Shown: positions 44,762-53,539 of the stretch, one piece after another
Position numbering within the stretch: position 1 is the first letter of the stretch
Layout: the number at the start of each line of letters is the position of its first letter
NCBI RefSeq assembly: GCF_000156335.1
Contig: NZ_DS999213.1
Location: 2,390,747 to 2,454,746, forward strand
Reading direction: 5' to 3'
Source: Roseobacter sp. GAI101
GTDB taxonomy: Bacteria; Pseudomonadota; Alphaproteobacteria; Rhodobacterales; Rhodobacteraceae
Length of the DNA stretch: 64,000 nucleotides
Made by a program: the position numbers and the translations under genes
The notes under the pieces: model-generated
The model's database searches: none
What the model saw: the letters and a program-made list of their open reading frames with translations, nothing else
What the model was told of the DNA's origin: nothing

Positions 44762-47700
44762 GGGGCGATCGTTACTTGCCCCGTCCCGGTGTTCGCGCGG
44801 TATTCGGGGCGGTACATGTCGGTGACCACAGCTGCCGGATGATGATAGCTGCCCGGTGTGACCGCACGAACCACATAAGCAAGCTGAAACGGATCGGCCC
44901 CCCGGTGGTCGACAGCGGCGAGAAAGCGGTCACTGCGGAATTCGGCGTGTTCTGCGTCGGCCGTTTGCAGCCAGTCCAGCGCGGCAAGGTCACCGCTGCG
45001 GATCAGGTTCGGATTGTCGATCTCGAACCCCGCAGGCAGGGAGTCATCGACCATCAGCCGCGCGCCGACTTCTTCAAACGGGGTCACCTTGAGGACCACG
45101 ACCATCCAGTCGCCAGACGCGAAAGCGTCGCTGACGGGGGTGCCATGCACGGTGTAATAATTGCGGGTCAGGGCGTAGCCATAGCCGCCCGCTTCGGGGG
45201 CGACCTCTGGCACGCCGAAGGTGGTCATCGTCACGTCAATCGCACGTTGATCCGTGTTCCGGATTACCGACGGGCGCGGGTCCGCATCGTCAATCCGCTT
45301 GACCATGGTCCCCGCGCTTGGGGTGCCATCGACCGAAATCCCGGACCCTGCCGTCGTCGTTGCCAAAGCATTTGCAGCCAGCACCACATGCGCGGCTTCC
45401 TGGGTTGAGAATTCCCGCGCCACCGATCCCAGATCAGAGACAAGATTGCCGCGGCTGATCGCCGTGCTGCCCGCTTCGACCGCGAGGGTCAAAAGACCGG
45501 CGGTGTCACGCAGGGTGCTGCCGTAGTCACCGCGCCACGCGAGCGGATCCACCGATTGCCCAAGCCGCGCGGCCGCCATGGCAAACAGTCTGTCCGCACG
45601 CTTTTGATCCCCATACGCCGCAAGCGCCGCGCCAAGTTGCGCCAGGCTGAGGGGGGTGGCAAAATTGTCGGCCTTGGTATCTGCATAATAGCGCAAGTCG
45701 CCCATCGACGCAGCCCCTTCGCGGGCCAGTACCAGCAGCGCATAGGCGATGTCTTCGCCGCCCAGATCAAAATCGGGGGCATAGCTGATCCGGTTGCGCA
45801 GATTATCCATCGCCGTGGCAAAGCCGACATCAGGCACGGCATATCCGGCCTTGCGCGCACGCGACAGGAAATCGGTCACATAGGCATCAAGCCAGAAATT
45901 GCCGTCCAGTGGCCCCCACGCCCCGAAGCCCCCCTTGCGGGTCTGCCGCGTCAAGATTTGCGAGATGGCACCTTGCACCTTTTCCGCCAGCTTTTCGGGC
46001 GCGCCCAGCCCCGCGTCACGCGCCATGCTGCTAAGGTACAGCAGCGGCATGGCACGCGACGTCAGCTGTTCGGTACAGCCGTAAGGATAGCGATCCAACT
46101 GCTGCAACAGGCCCGGCACATCAAGCCGCGCCAGCGGCCCTGCGGTCAGCGTCGCACTGGCAGTGCCTGCGCGGAACCCGGCAAAGACATTGCCATCAAA
46201 GGTAAAGCTTTCTCCGGCCCCAAGGCTGAATTGCCGCGTCACGGCAACCTCTGGGTCGGTGTCCCGCACCGGCAGGGTCAGCACCTTGCGCAAGACCTTG
46301 CCGTCCGGCGTGGTCAGCGTCACCGTGATCAGCGGATCACCTGTTTCGCGCCCTGTTACGGGGATGGCAAGCCTGGTCGACCCACCTTGTGCAAGCGTCA
46401 CAGTTGCAGGCACGGTGCCAAGCCCCACAGCGGCATCTGCCACCACGGCTAATTGCATGTCGCCCGCTGCACCTTCTGCATGGACCAGTTCCAGCAGCAG
46501 GCGGCTGTCATCGCCGGGGGCCAGAAAGCGCGGCAGGGATGCAGTTACCACGACGGGATCGCGCGCCAGAACGTCTGTACTGGCGTCCCCCACGGCCCCG
46601 TCGGACCATGCTACGGCCATCAGTTTGATCGTGCCGTTGAAAGCGGGGCGGATGATGTCAATTTCCGCACGGCCTGTCGCATCTACGGTGACAGGTCCGG
46701 AAAAGAACGACATCAATTCTTCGGTCGGCGGCGGTGATTGCAGTTGTGCGTTGCTTGCTGCATCACCGCCAGACCGGACAGCGCCCAGCGCCCCGTTCAT
46801 CCCGTCAATCAGACGTCCATAGATATCACGGATTTCAACGCCCAGACGGCGCTGGCCAAAGTAGTGACCGGTCACATCGGGGGCCGTATATCCGGTGAGG
46901 TTCAGAATGCCCTCATCAACGGCGGCAAGGGTGACATACGCGGTTTGCCCCTCGGCCACGCCGTCCACCAACACTGCCGCACGCAGAATGCCCGGTTGTC
47001 CATCGACCGTGTCGGGCGCGTCGAAACTGACGTTCAGGCGTTTTCTGTCAGGGCGCACGGTCGCATGTACCAGCCCCAGCGCGCGCGCCGGGTTCAGATC
47101 ATTTTCGACGTCCATCGGGCGCAGCACCGAGGCGCTGACATATGCGCCTGTGCCCCATTCAGCCGTCACAGGCAAAGGCACCAGATTTTCGCCTGCGGTG
47201 ACCTGAACGACTTGCCGCGCGATCACCTTGTTCGACAGGACCGAGATCAATGCAGTGCCGTCCGCTTCTGACAGCAGCCGTAACATCGCGGTGTCGCCGA
47301 CGTCATAGTCTGTCGCATCAAGGGATACTGACAGGCGGTCCGGCGTATCCTTGCTGCCGTCCCCGCCATACCATCCGGACGCGAAATCAACCGAAGCGAT
47401 CGCCGCGCTGCCATCCGTCGCCTCAACGATCAGTTCGTATTGGCCCCAGGCGGTGGGCAGGGTCACCGCAGAGGGGGTCGCCCCAAGGGACAGTGTTCCG
47501 GTATCCACGCGGATGCGGCGGGTCACCGGTTCCCATTCCCAGTTCCCGTAAAGTTGATACCATTGATAACGGGTCTCGACCTGATTGAGCGTCCAACGGA
47601 CGGGCATTTCAACGGCCGTGCCATCAGGGCTGACAGCCGTAATCTGGAACGTCGCATCGGCCCCTTCGGTCAGCACATCATCAAATCCCGGTTTGATCCC

Positions 47701-50163
47701 GATCAGGGGGCCAGACGGCGTGACAGGTTTGGTCAGACGGCGTTCTACCGGACGGCCCGATCCTTCGGCCACGCGCAAGACCGCTTCGACCATCAGGGGC
47801 TGGCTGGGGGTTTCGTCAAGTTCGGGCAATGTCAGCGGGATGATGGCACTGCCTGCCGCATCCGTCGTCGCATTCGCCAGATAGGATGTGCGCGCATCAA
47901 AGCGCGTGTCATATCGGCCAAAGAGATACCCTGCCCATCTCTCAAGACTGCGTGTCGCGCGCAGTGATACTTCGCCATCGACCTCAAGCCCTGCGCCGGG
48001 CGCGCCAAACAGATACCGCACATCGACGGTCAACGGCGGCGTGTCCCCCAACCGCAGCGGCGCGTTCGGCAAGCCAAGATCAAAGTCGATCCGCTCGGGC
48101 AGGAAATCTTCGACCAGCAGGGTTTGGCTCGCCAAGGCGGGGCCCTCCACGTCCGACAAGATATCCAAGCGCCACGCGCCACGGGGGACATTGCCCCCCA
48201 AGGGCAGCGCAAAGACATGCCCGCCTGCGACGCTATTGCGGCTTTGGGTCCGGCTGTATTCGACACCGTCGGGGCGCTTCAGGATTGCTGTCACAGGCAG
48301 ATCACGCAACGCCTTGGCCTGACCGTCGCGGGTCAATGCCGTGGCGTAGATGGTATCGCCCGCGCGGTAGGCACCGCGATCCGTCGTCAGGAACGTGTCG
48401 ATCGGCGGGCTTGGGGGGCGGCCTTCGACGCCTCGGTCCGACAGGTCGAACGCAGGGTCCGTCAAAGGCAGAAACGCCACGTCCCGGCTGCCGTCCTCGG
48501 CCATCAGCAAAGCGGGGCTGGCGGCCCCCGTCCCGCGCGTCAGACCTGCGGGGAACTGGGCAAAGCCCTCCTCATCCGCAGTTGCTGTCCCCAAAACCTC
48601 GTTCGCTCTCGAGATAAGCGTCAGTTTAATCCCCGCTTGGGCCGACGCATCGCCTAGACTTCGGACGGCAACGGCGAGACCATCGGTGCCAGCCCATGTC
48701 GTCAGGCCCAGATCGGACAACACAAACCATTGCATCGCCGCCGGGTGTTCATAGGAATCTTGCCCCGGTACCGCGGCACTTAGCGTATAGATACCCGCAG
48801 GCTGATCTGCCAACGCCTCGCCAAGTGGCAAGCGGGTGGTCATATCGGCGTTCAGCGTGTTCTGGATGTTACCGGTCCCACGCCAGATTTCCTGCGCGAG
48901 GGTATCGGCAAAGGCTTCGCCTTCGTATTGGTTCAACGGGCGGCCAAAGTAATTATCCTTGATCGCCGCAACCAGATTTCGGTCACTGACCTTGCGCAAG
49001 ACCAAATCGACCTGATCGACATTCACGCTTTCGATGGGCAGGGCCGCGTCGGCACTGCGCGGCAAAACATAGGCACGCCCCGCAAACCGGACAATCGGTC
49101 CGCGGTCGCGCACATACAGGGTCAGCGGGATGTCCTTGGCAAGCACTTCTCCACTGGCAGCCGGGAGGCCTGCACGAAACGTCACGCGGTACCGCGCGCC
49201 GTGATCCACGCCATCAATGCAAATCTGCTGGCCGTCAGCCTCAACCGACAGGCCGTCGCCGTCGATGCGAACAAAAGGTGTGTAATCGACACCGGCCTGA
49301 ACAAGAGCTTCCGAAAACTCCGCACAGATGCGGGGCGCGGCTGCATCGCTGTCAACGCGATGTTCCGTAATGCGAAACCCGTATTTGCTGATGGCACCGT
49401 CCAATGCCGCATCCAGATCAGCGTTTGGCGTCAGGGCATTTGCCAGACGCAACGCCGGGATCATGTCGCGCCCGCGATTGTTAGCCTCAAGCGCATTGGC
49501 CAGCATCTCAAGCGCCGTGGATTGCAAGCGGGGATCGGTGGCGCGCAGATAGCCGTTGATCGCGGCGGGAACAGCCTCGCTGCGCAATTTCATGCGGTCC
49601 TGATAGGTCAATTGATCGTTGTCTCGCAGGCTAATGCGCGCAAGCTGGACCCAATAGCCTGCCGCGTCAGTTCCCGCGATCAGCTGCCCCGTGGTCCGAA
49701 GCGACACCGCTGACGCGGGCAGATCAGGGCCATCCAGAGGATAGCGCCGCCCAATATCGCCCGCCAGATCGCGCGCGGCCGCCAGATCGCCAGAGTCTAG
49801 AAACGCCAGATCAGACGCGCGGGTTGCAGAACCTTCCAGCAGAGATAAATCGGTCGCCACCCGCATCGCGGACATGGCACCGTCATATGCCTGTTGATTG
49901 GTTATGGCAGATTTCGGAAAGCACGCGTTCGACCGCATGTTGAAGGTGAACGCGACGCAGGTGCTTTGGGCCGCACAGGCACGTTCACAAGCTTCAAGAG
50001 TGGTGTCGAAAAGCTTGCCCAGATCGGCACCGTAGAAATCAACATTTCGCGTAAATACGAATCGATCCGTCGGCACGGCCTGTTGTGCAGTTCCTTGCGT
50101 TCCCAGCCCCGAAAGGCCAAGCATCAAGCTGAAAAGGAACATTAATTTGCGCAGAGTGGTCAT
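44758..50163 (-). CDS. Bacterial alpha-2-macroglobulin with N-terminal PAN/apple domain
   Basis: This 1801-residue periplasmic protein is a protease-trapping homologue of YfhM. A signal peptide (about residues 1-27, without a lipobox Cys) is followed by a PAN/apple-like domain (about residues 35-105) with a run of Cys (LEACERACAAQSTCVAF). MG domains follow, with a bait region somewhere in the middle. The thioester motif G-C-T-E-Q is intact (residues 1362-1366, near 46066-46080), so it can bind attacking proteases covalently. The C-terminal part resembles the terpenoid-cyclase-like and receptor-like domains. It is coupled to pbpC, implying protection plus repair of the wall. The ATG at 50163 (MTTLRKL) is preferred over one 12 codons upstream. 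Confidence 0.93.
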   Translation of the reverse strand: MTTLRKLMFLFSLMLGLSGLGTQGTAQQAVPTDRFVFTRNVDFYGADLGKLFDTTLEACERACAAQSTCVAFTFNMRSNACFPKSAITNQQAYDGAMSAMRVATDLSLLEGSATRASDLAFLDSGDLAAARDLAGDIGRRYPLDGPDLPASAVSLRTTGQLIAGTDAAGYWVQLARISLRDNDQLTYQDRMKLRSEAVPAAINGYLRATDPRLQSTALEMLANALEANNRGRDMIPALRLANALTPNADLDAALDGAISKYGFRITEHRVDSDAAAPRICAEFSEALVQAGVDYTPFVRIDGDGLSVEADGQQICIDGVDHGARYRVTFRAGLPAASGEVLAKDIPLTLYVRDRGPIVRFAGRAYVLPRSADAALPIESVNVDQVDLVLRKVSDRNLVAAIKDNYFGRPLNQYEGEAFADTLAQEIWRGTGNIQNTLNADMTTRLPLGEALADQPAGIYTLSAAVPGQDSYEHPAAMQWFVLSDLGLTTWAGTDGLAVAVRSLGDASAQAGIKLTLISRANEVLGTATADEEGFAQFPAGLTRGTGAASPALLMAEDGSRDVAFLPLTDPAFDLSDRGVEGRPPSPPIDTFLTTDRGAYRAGDTIYATALTRDGQAKALRDLPVTAILKRPDGVEYSRTQSRNSVAGGHVFALPLGGNVPRGAWRLDILSDVEGPALASQTLLVEDFLPERIDFDLGLPNAPLRLGDTPPLTVDVRYLFGAPGAGLEVDGEVSLRATRSLERWAGYLFGRYDTRFDARTSYLANATTDAAGSAIIPLTLPELDETPSQPLMVEAVLRVAEGSGRPVERRLTKPVTPSGPLIGIKPGFDDVLTEGADATFQITAVSPDGTAVEMPVRWTLNQVETRYQWYQLYGNWEWEPVTRRIRVDTGTLSLGATPSAVTLPTAWGQYELIVEATDGSAAIASVDFASGWYGGDGSKDTPDRLSVSLDATDYDVGDTAMLRLLSEADGTALISVLSNKVIARQVVQVTAGENLVPLPVTAEWGTGAYVSASVLRPMDVENDLNPARALGLVHATVRPDRKRLNVSFDAPDTVDGQPGILRAAVLVDGVAEGQTAYVTLAAVDEGILNLTGYTAPDVTGHYFGQRRLGVEIRDIYGRLIDGMNGALGAVRSGGDAASNAQLQSPPPTEELMSFFSGPVTVDATGRAEIDIIRPAFNGTIKLMAVAWSDGAVGDASTDVLARDPVVVTASLPRFLAPGDDSRLLLELVHAEGAAGDMQLAVVADAAVGLGTVPATVTLAQGGSTRLAIPVTGRETGDPLITVTLTTPDGKVLRKVLTLPVRDTDPEVAVTRQFSLGAGESFTFDGNVFAGFRAGTASATLTAGPLARLDVPGLLQQLDRYPYGCTEQLTSRAMPLLYLSSMARDAGLGAPEKLAEKVQGAISQILTRQTRKGGFGAWGPLDGNFWLDAYVTDFLSRARKAGYAVPDVGFATAMDNLRNRISYAPDFDLGGEDIAYALLVLAREGAASMGDLRYYADTKADNFATPLSLAQLGAALAAYGDQKRADRLFAMAAARLGQSVDPLAWRGDYGSTLRDTAGLLTLAVEAGSTAISRGNLVSDLGSVAREFSTQEAAHVVLAANALATTTAGSGISVDGTPSAGTMVKRIDDADPRPSVIRNTDQRAIDVTMTTFGVPEVAPEAGGYGYALTRNYYTVHGTPVSDAFASGDWMVVVLKVTPFEEVGARLMVDDSLPAGFEIDNPNLIRSGDLAALDWLQTADAEHAEFRSDRFLAAVDHRGADPFQLAYVVRAVTPGSYHHPAAVVTDMYRPEYRANTGTGQVTIAP

Positions 50164-50311
50164 GGCACAAGCCCTTTTTTCACGATCTACCAGTGCCACG
50201 GTGGCATGCGCACCCCATAGCTGGCAAGCATCCTGTCGCGCTTAAACACTTGTTCACCTCGTTCGCAGAGTGTCGACATCGCAGGCAACCATCACGGATT
50301 CGGAGCAGCGC

Positions 50312-52483
50312 ATGAGTTTGGCAGACAAGCTGACGCAAGAACGTCGCGGACGTCTCGCGGCTGAGCGTATGCTTGAACTGAAACAAGCGGAACTGTTCGC
50401 CGCGAACCGTAAACTTGGCCAGCACGCGCAACGTCTTACCAACGAAATCGTCGAAACCCGGGCGCAGGTCGAAACGATCCGCGACGAAAACCAGCGCGTA
50501 AAGTCAGACCTTACCGCTGCCCGCGAAAAGATCGAATTGACCGAACGCCGCCTTTGGCAATCAATCGAGACGATCAAGGACGGCTTTGCCTTCTTCAACG
50601 CGAACAACGAAATGATCATGGCCAACCGGGCCTATTTGGCTATCTTCGACGGGCTCGAGATCATTTGCCCCGGGGTAAATTATGTCACGATCCTGCAGGT
50701 GCTGACCGACGAAGGCATTGTGAACACCGGAAATCTGTGCCCCAAAAGCTGGCGGCGGCTGATGACGGAGCGGCTGCAAGACACAGCGCCGGAACCTACG
50801 GTGATCCATCTTTGGAACGGGCAGCATATCAAACTGATCGATCAACGCAGCCCCAGCGGCGACATGGTTTCGCTCGGGCTCGATATCACAGCCACCGTCG
50901 AATACGAGCGCCAGCTGCAAGAAGCGCACAGCATCGCAGAAAGCGCAAACCGCGCGAAATCGGCATTTCTGGCGAATATGAGCCATGAAATCAGGACCCC
51001 GATGAACGGCGTCGTGGGGATGGCCGACGTTCTGCGCGACACTGACCTGACCGAAGATCAACGGCTTTACGTCGATACGATCAAGAACTCAGGCGAGGCG
51101 CTGTTGGTAATCATCAACGACGTTCTCGACTATTCCAAGATCGAAGCGAAAAAGCTGGACCTGCATCCCGAGCCCTTTGATCTTGAACGGGCAATCCAAG
51201 AGGTCATCATGCTGTTGCAGCCACTGGCCCGTGAAAAAGGCCTTGAGATGGCGCTGGACTACGATCTGTTCATGCCCACAACTCTGGTGGGCGACCCCGG
51301 GCGCATCCGCCAGGTATTGACCAACTTGCTGGGCAATGCCGTCAAATTCACCAGCGACGGCCATGTGCTGGTGCGTGTCACCGGCGTTCCTGACAAGGAA
51401 ACGGGCAAGGTACAGGTCAACATCGCCATCGAAGACACCGGCATCGGGATCGCCCCCGATATGGTCGACCACATCTTCGGCGAATTCAATCAGGTCGAGA
51501 ACGAACGCAATCGCAAGTTTGATGGCACCGGGCTTGGCCTTGCGATCAGCCAGAGGCTGATCCAGATGATGGAAGGGGACATATGGGTCACTTCGGAAGA
51601 ACAAGCGGGATCATGCTTCGGCTTCAAACTGCCGTTGGAAGCCCATGGCGAAATAACGACACCGCACCCGCCCTTGCCGCGCGCCCTGCGACATATCATG
51701 GTGGTTGAGGGCGAAACGGTTAACCGGTCTATCGTTTTGAAACAGCTCGAACAACTGGGATTGAAAGTCACCTGCTGCGGTTCGGCCCAGGACGCCCTTT
51801 GCCAAATTGACGACAGCGTGGACCTTGTGCTGACGGATCATATCATGCCCGAGATGGACGGGTTCGACTTGGCCGCCGCGCTGCGCGCCGCAGAAAACGA
51901 GGTTGCCATCATCGTCGTCAGTTCGAACACCAGTCTGGCTGACAACGACCCCTCAAGGGATCTGGTCAGCACCGTGTTGAAAAAACCGATCCCGCGCAGC
52001 GATTTGTTTGCTCAGCTGAGCGCTGTCAAAATCGTGCCCCCCAACCGATCCGATTTGCCTTTGCGTAAAATGCGCATCCTCGCGGCAGAGGACAACAAGA
52101 CCAACCAGCTGGTGTTTTCCAAGATGATCCAACATTTAGATATCGACCTGATGATTGCGAATAACGGCCAGGAAGCCGTTGATATGTATCAGTCCTACAG
52201 ACCTGACATGATCTTTATGGATATCTCGATGCCCAAGATGGATGGCAAGGAGGCGAGCATGGCCATCCGCAAAATCGAAGGCACGACAGGCATCCGCTGT
52301 CCCATTGTGGCACTTACCGCCCACGCCATGAGCGGCGATGACAAAAACATCCTCGCTGCAGGGCTGGACCACTACCTGACGAAACCGTTGCGAAAACAAG
52401 ACATCATCAGCCAGATCGCGCAAAACCAGCCACACGGCACGCGCCCCCTTGAGGCAGATGCACCCCATCACGCTACCGGCTAG
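50312..52483 (+). CDS. Hybrid sensor histidine kinase with two receiver domains
   Basis: This 723-residue cytosolic kinase starts with a long coiled coil (residues 5-85, LADKLTQERRGRLAAERMLE). A PAS-like domain (about residues 85-205) is followed by HisKA with the phospho-acceptor His in FLANMSHEIRTPMNG (residue 225). The HATPase has N (GNAVKF), G1 (EDTGIGIAP) and G2 (GTGLGLAIS) boxes. Two receivers follow. The first has the acceptor Asp (residue 509, VLTDHIMPEMDG) but an altered acidic pocket (VVEGE). The second (LAAEDNKTNQ, acceptor Asp about 637) is canonical. I chose the ATG at 50312 after GGAG; a GTG 14 codons upstream is possible. No partner regulator is adjacent. Confidence 0.92.
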   Translation: MSLADKLTQERRGRLAAERMLELKQAELFAANRKLGQHAQRLTNEIVETRAQVETIRDENQRVKSDLTAAREKIELTERRLWQSIETIKDGFAFFNANNEMIMANRAYLAIFDGLEIICPGVNYVTILQVLTDEGIVNTGNLCPKSWRRLMTERLQDTAPEPTVIHLWNGQHIKLIDQRSPSGDMVSLGLDITATVEYERQLQEAHSIAESANRAKSAFLANMSHEIRTPMNGVVGMADVLRDTDLTEDQRLYVDTIKNSGEALLVIINDVLDYSKIEAKKLDLHPEPFDLERAIQEVIMLLQPLAREKGLEMALDYDLFMPTTLVGDPGRIRQVLTNLLGNAVKFTSDGHVLVRVTGVPDKETGKVQVNIAIEDTGIGIAPDMVDHIFGEFNQVENERNRKFDGTGLGLAISQRLIQMMEGDIWVTSEEQAGSCFGFKLPLEAHGEITTPHPPLPRALRHIMVVEGETVNRSIVLKQLEQLGLKVTCCGSAQDALCQIDDSVDLVLTDHIMPEMDGFDLAAALRAAENEVAIIVVSSNTSLADNDPSRDLVSTVLKKPIPRSDLFAQLSAVKIVPPNRSDLPLRKMRILAAEDNKTNQLVFSKMIQHLDIDLMIANNGQEAVDMYQSYRPDMIFMDISMPKMDGKEASMAIRKIEGTTGIRCPIVALTAHAMSGDDKNILAAGLDHYLTKPLRKQDIISQIAQNQPHGTRPLEADAPHHATG

Positions 52484-52608
52484 GGGCCAAGGAACGCCGA
52501 AACGTTTGGGACTTGCGCGTCTCGCCCAAAAAGTAACGGTACTTGCATCTAAGATATCAAAGCACCCTTGGTCGGAGCTTTCCGTACCAACGCTCGGAAC
52601 GTCAGACT

Positions 52609-52643
52609 TTGGCGTTGAAAGAACGCCAAGCCCGCTATCGGGC
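52609..52643. repeat. Two adjacent hairpins between the kinase and yaaA genes
   Basis: A perfect 8-bp stem TTGGCGTT-GAAAG-AACGCCAA (52609-52629) is followed at once by GCCCG-CTAT-CGGGC (52630-52643). They lie between convergent genes (kinase ends 52483, yaaA ends 52652). Neither has a T-tract, so they may be weak terminators, an RNA-processing site or part of a small repeat. Confidence 0.5.
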
Positions 52644-52651
52644 CTGAAATG

Positions 52652-53410
52652 TCAGGACGCCCGCACAAACACGGGTCTATCCACCTTCGAGGTTTCGGCG
52701 TCAAAGACGTACCCGCCGACGTCAAATGCCTCAAGGTCGCGCGGTTCGTGGATGCTCTCCTGCAAAACCCATCGCGCCATCGCACCGCGCGCGCGTTTCG
52801 CTGCGATCCCGACCACCTTGCGGTTGCCGTTCCGGTCTTCCTCAAAGCGTGGACTGACGACTGTCAAACCCTCCAGAGCAGTCCTGTCCACGCCTTTGCC
52901 ATATTCCTCGGAAGCAAGGTTAAGAACAGTTTCCGTCCCAACCTCCGCCGCGTCTTGGGCCACCGCCTCGGCGATCTTGCTTCCCCAAAACTTGTAAAGC
53001 GTGCCCGCAGGATGCCCCGGGCATTTTCGCCCCATTTCCATCCGGTAAGCGCGCACTGCATCCGTCGGACGCAACAGGCCGTATAGGCCTGACAGCAGGC
53101 GCAATCGTTGCGACGCCGCTGAAACCGCATGTTCATCAAGGGTGCCAAAGTCTAGCTCCCTGTACACATCCCCGTCGAACAACAGGCCTGCCGCACAGTC
53201 CCCGTCGCGCGACCAGCCCGCGAACCTGTCCACGTTAAGCCTGGCGATGGCCGGGGATACCTTCATGATCTGGCAAATCTCGTCCTCCGACCACTCACGC
53301 GCGACCGTTACGATTTCTTCTGCTTCGGCAAGAAACCTGGGGGATGTGCTGGCATGGCCCGCCGCGCGTTCCTCATCTACATTCTTCGCGGGCGATAATA
53401 AAATAAGCAC
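52652..53410 (-). CDS. yaaA: YaaA (DUF328) peroxide stress protein
   Basis: This 252-residue DNA-binding protein limits iron-driven oxidative DNA damage in E. coli by lowering free iron. It starts MLILLSPAKNVDEE and has FDGDVYRELDFGTL, RLRLLSGLYGLLRPTDAVRAYRMEMG in part, NLASEEYGKG and the C-terminal RGAMARWVLQESI, all typical. Length is normal. It may complement the MbfA iron outlet in oxidative stress defence; that link is inference. Confidence 0.94.
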   Translation of the reverse strand: MLILLSPAKNVDEERAAGHASTSPRFLAEAEEIVTVAREWSEDEICQIMKVSPAIARLNVDRFAGWSRDGDCAAGLLFDGDVYRELDFGTLDEHAVSAASQRLRLLSGLYGLLRPTDAVRAYRMEMGRKCPGHPAGTLYKFWGSKIAEAVAQDAAEVGTETVLNLASEEYGKGVDRTALEGLTVVSPRFEEDRNGNRKVVGIAAKRARGAMARWVLQESIHEPRDLEAFDVGGYVFDAETSKVDRPVFVRAS

Positions 53411-53539
53411 TTAATGGCCTCCGTCGTGACTGTGAGTTGGATGAGATAGATCAGGTTTCGGACTACGCAAGGCGGTCTGCGCTTTCTGTCACGACGCCGT
53501 TCAAAGGACAACCGGTGCCCCAGACAGCCTCAATACAGA

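Noticed and set aside
50246-50265. Possible alphaproteobacterial LexA (GTTC-N7-GTTC) box before the kinase gene
   Set aside because: The half-sites are five, not seven, bases apart, and no DNA-damage gene follows.
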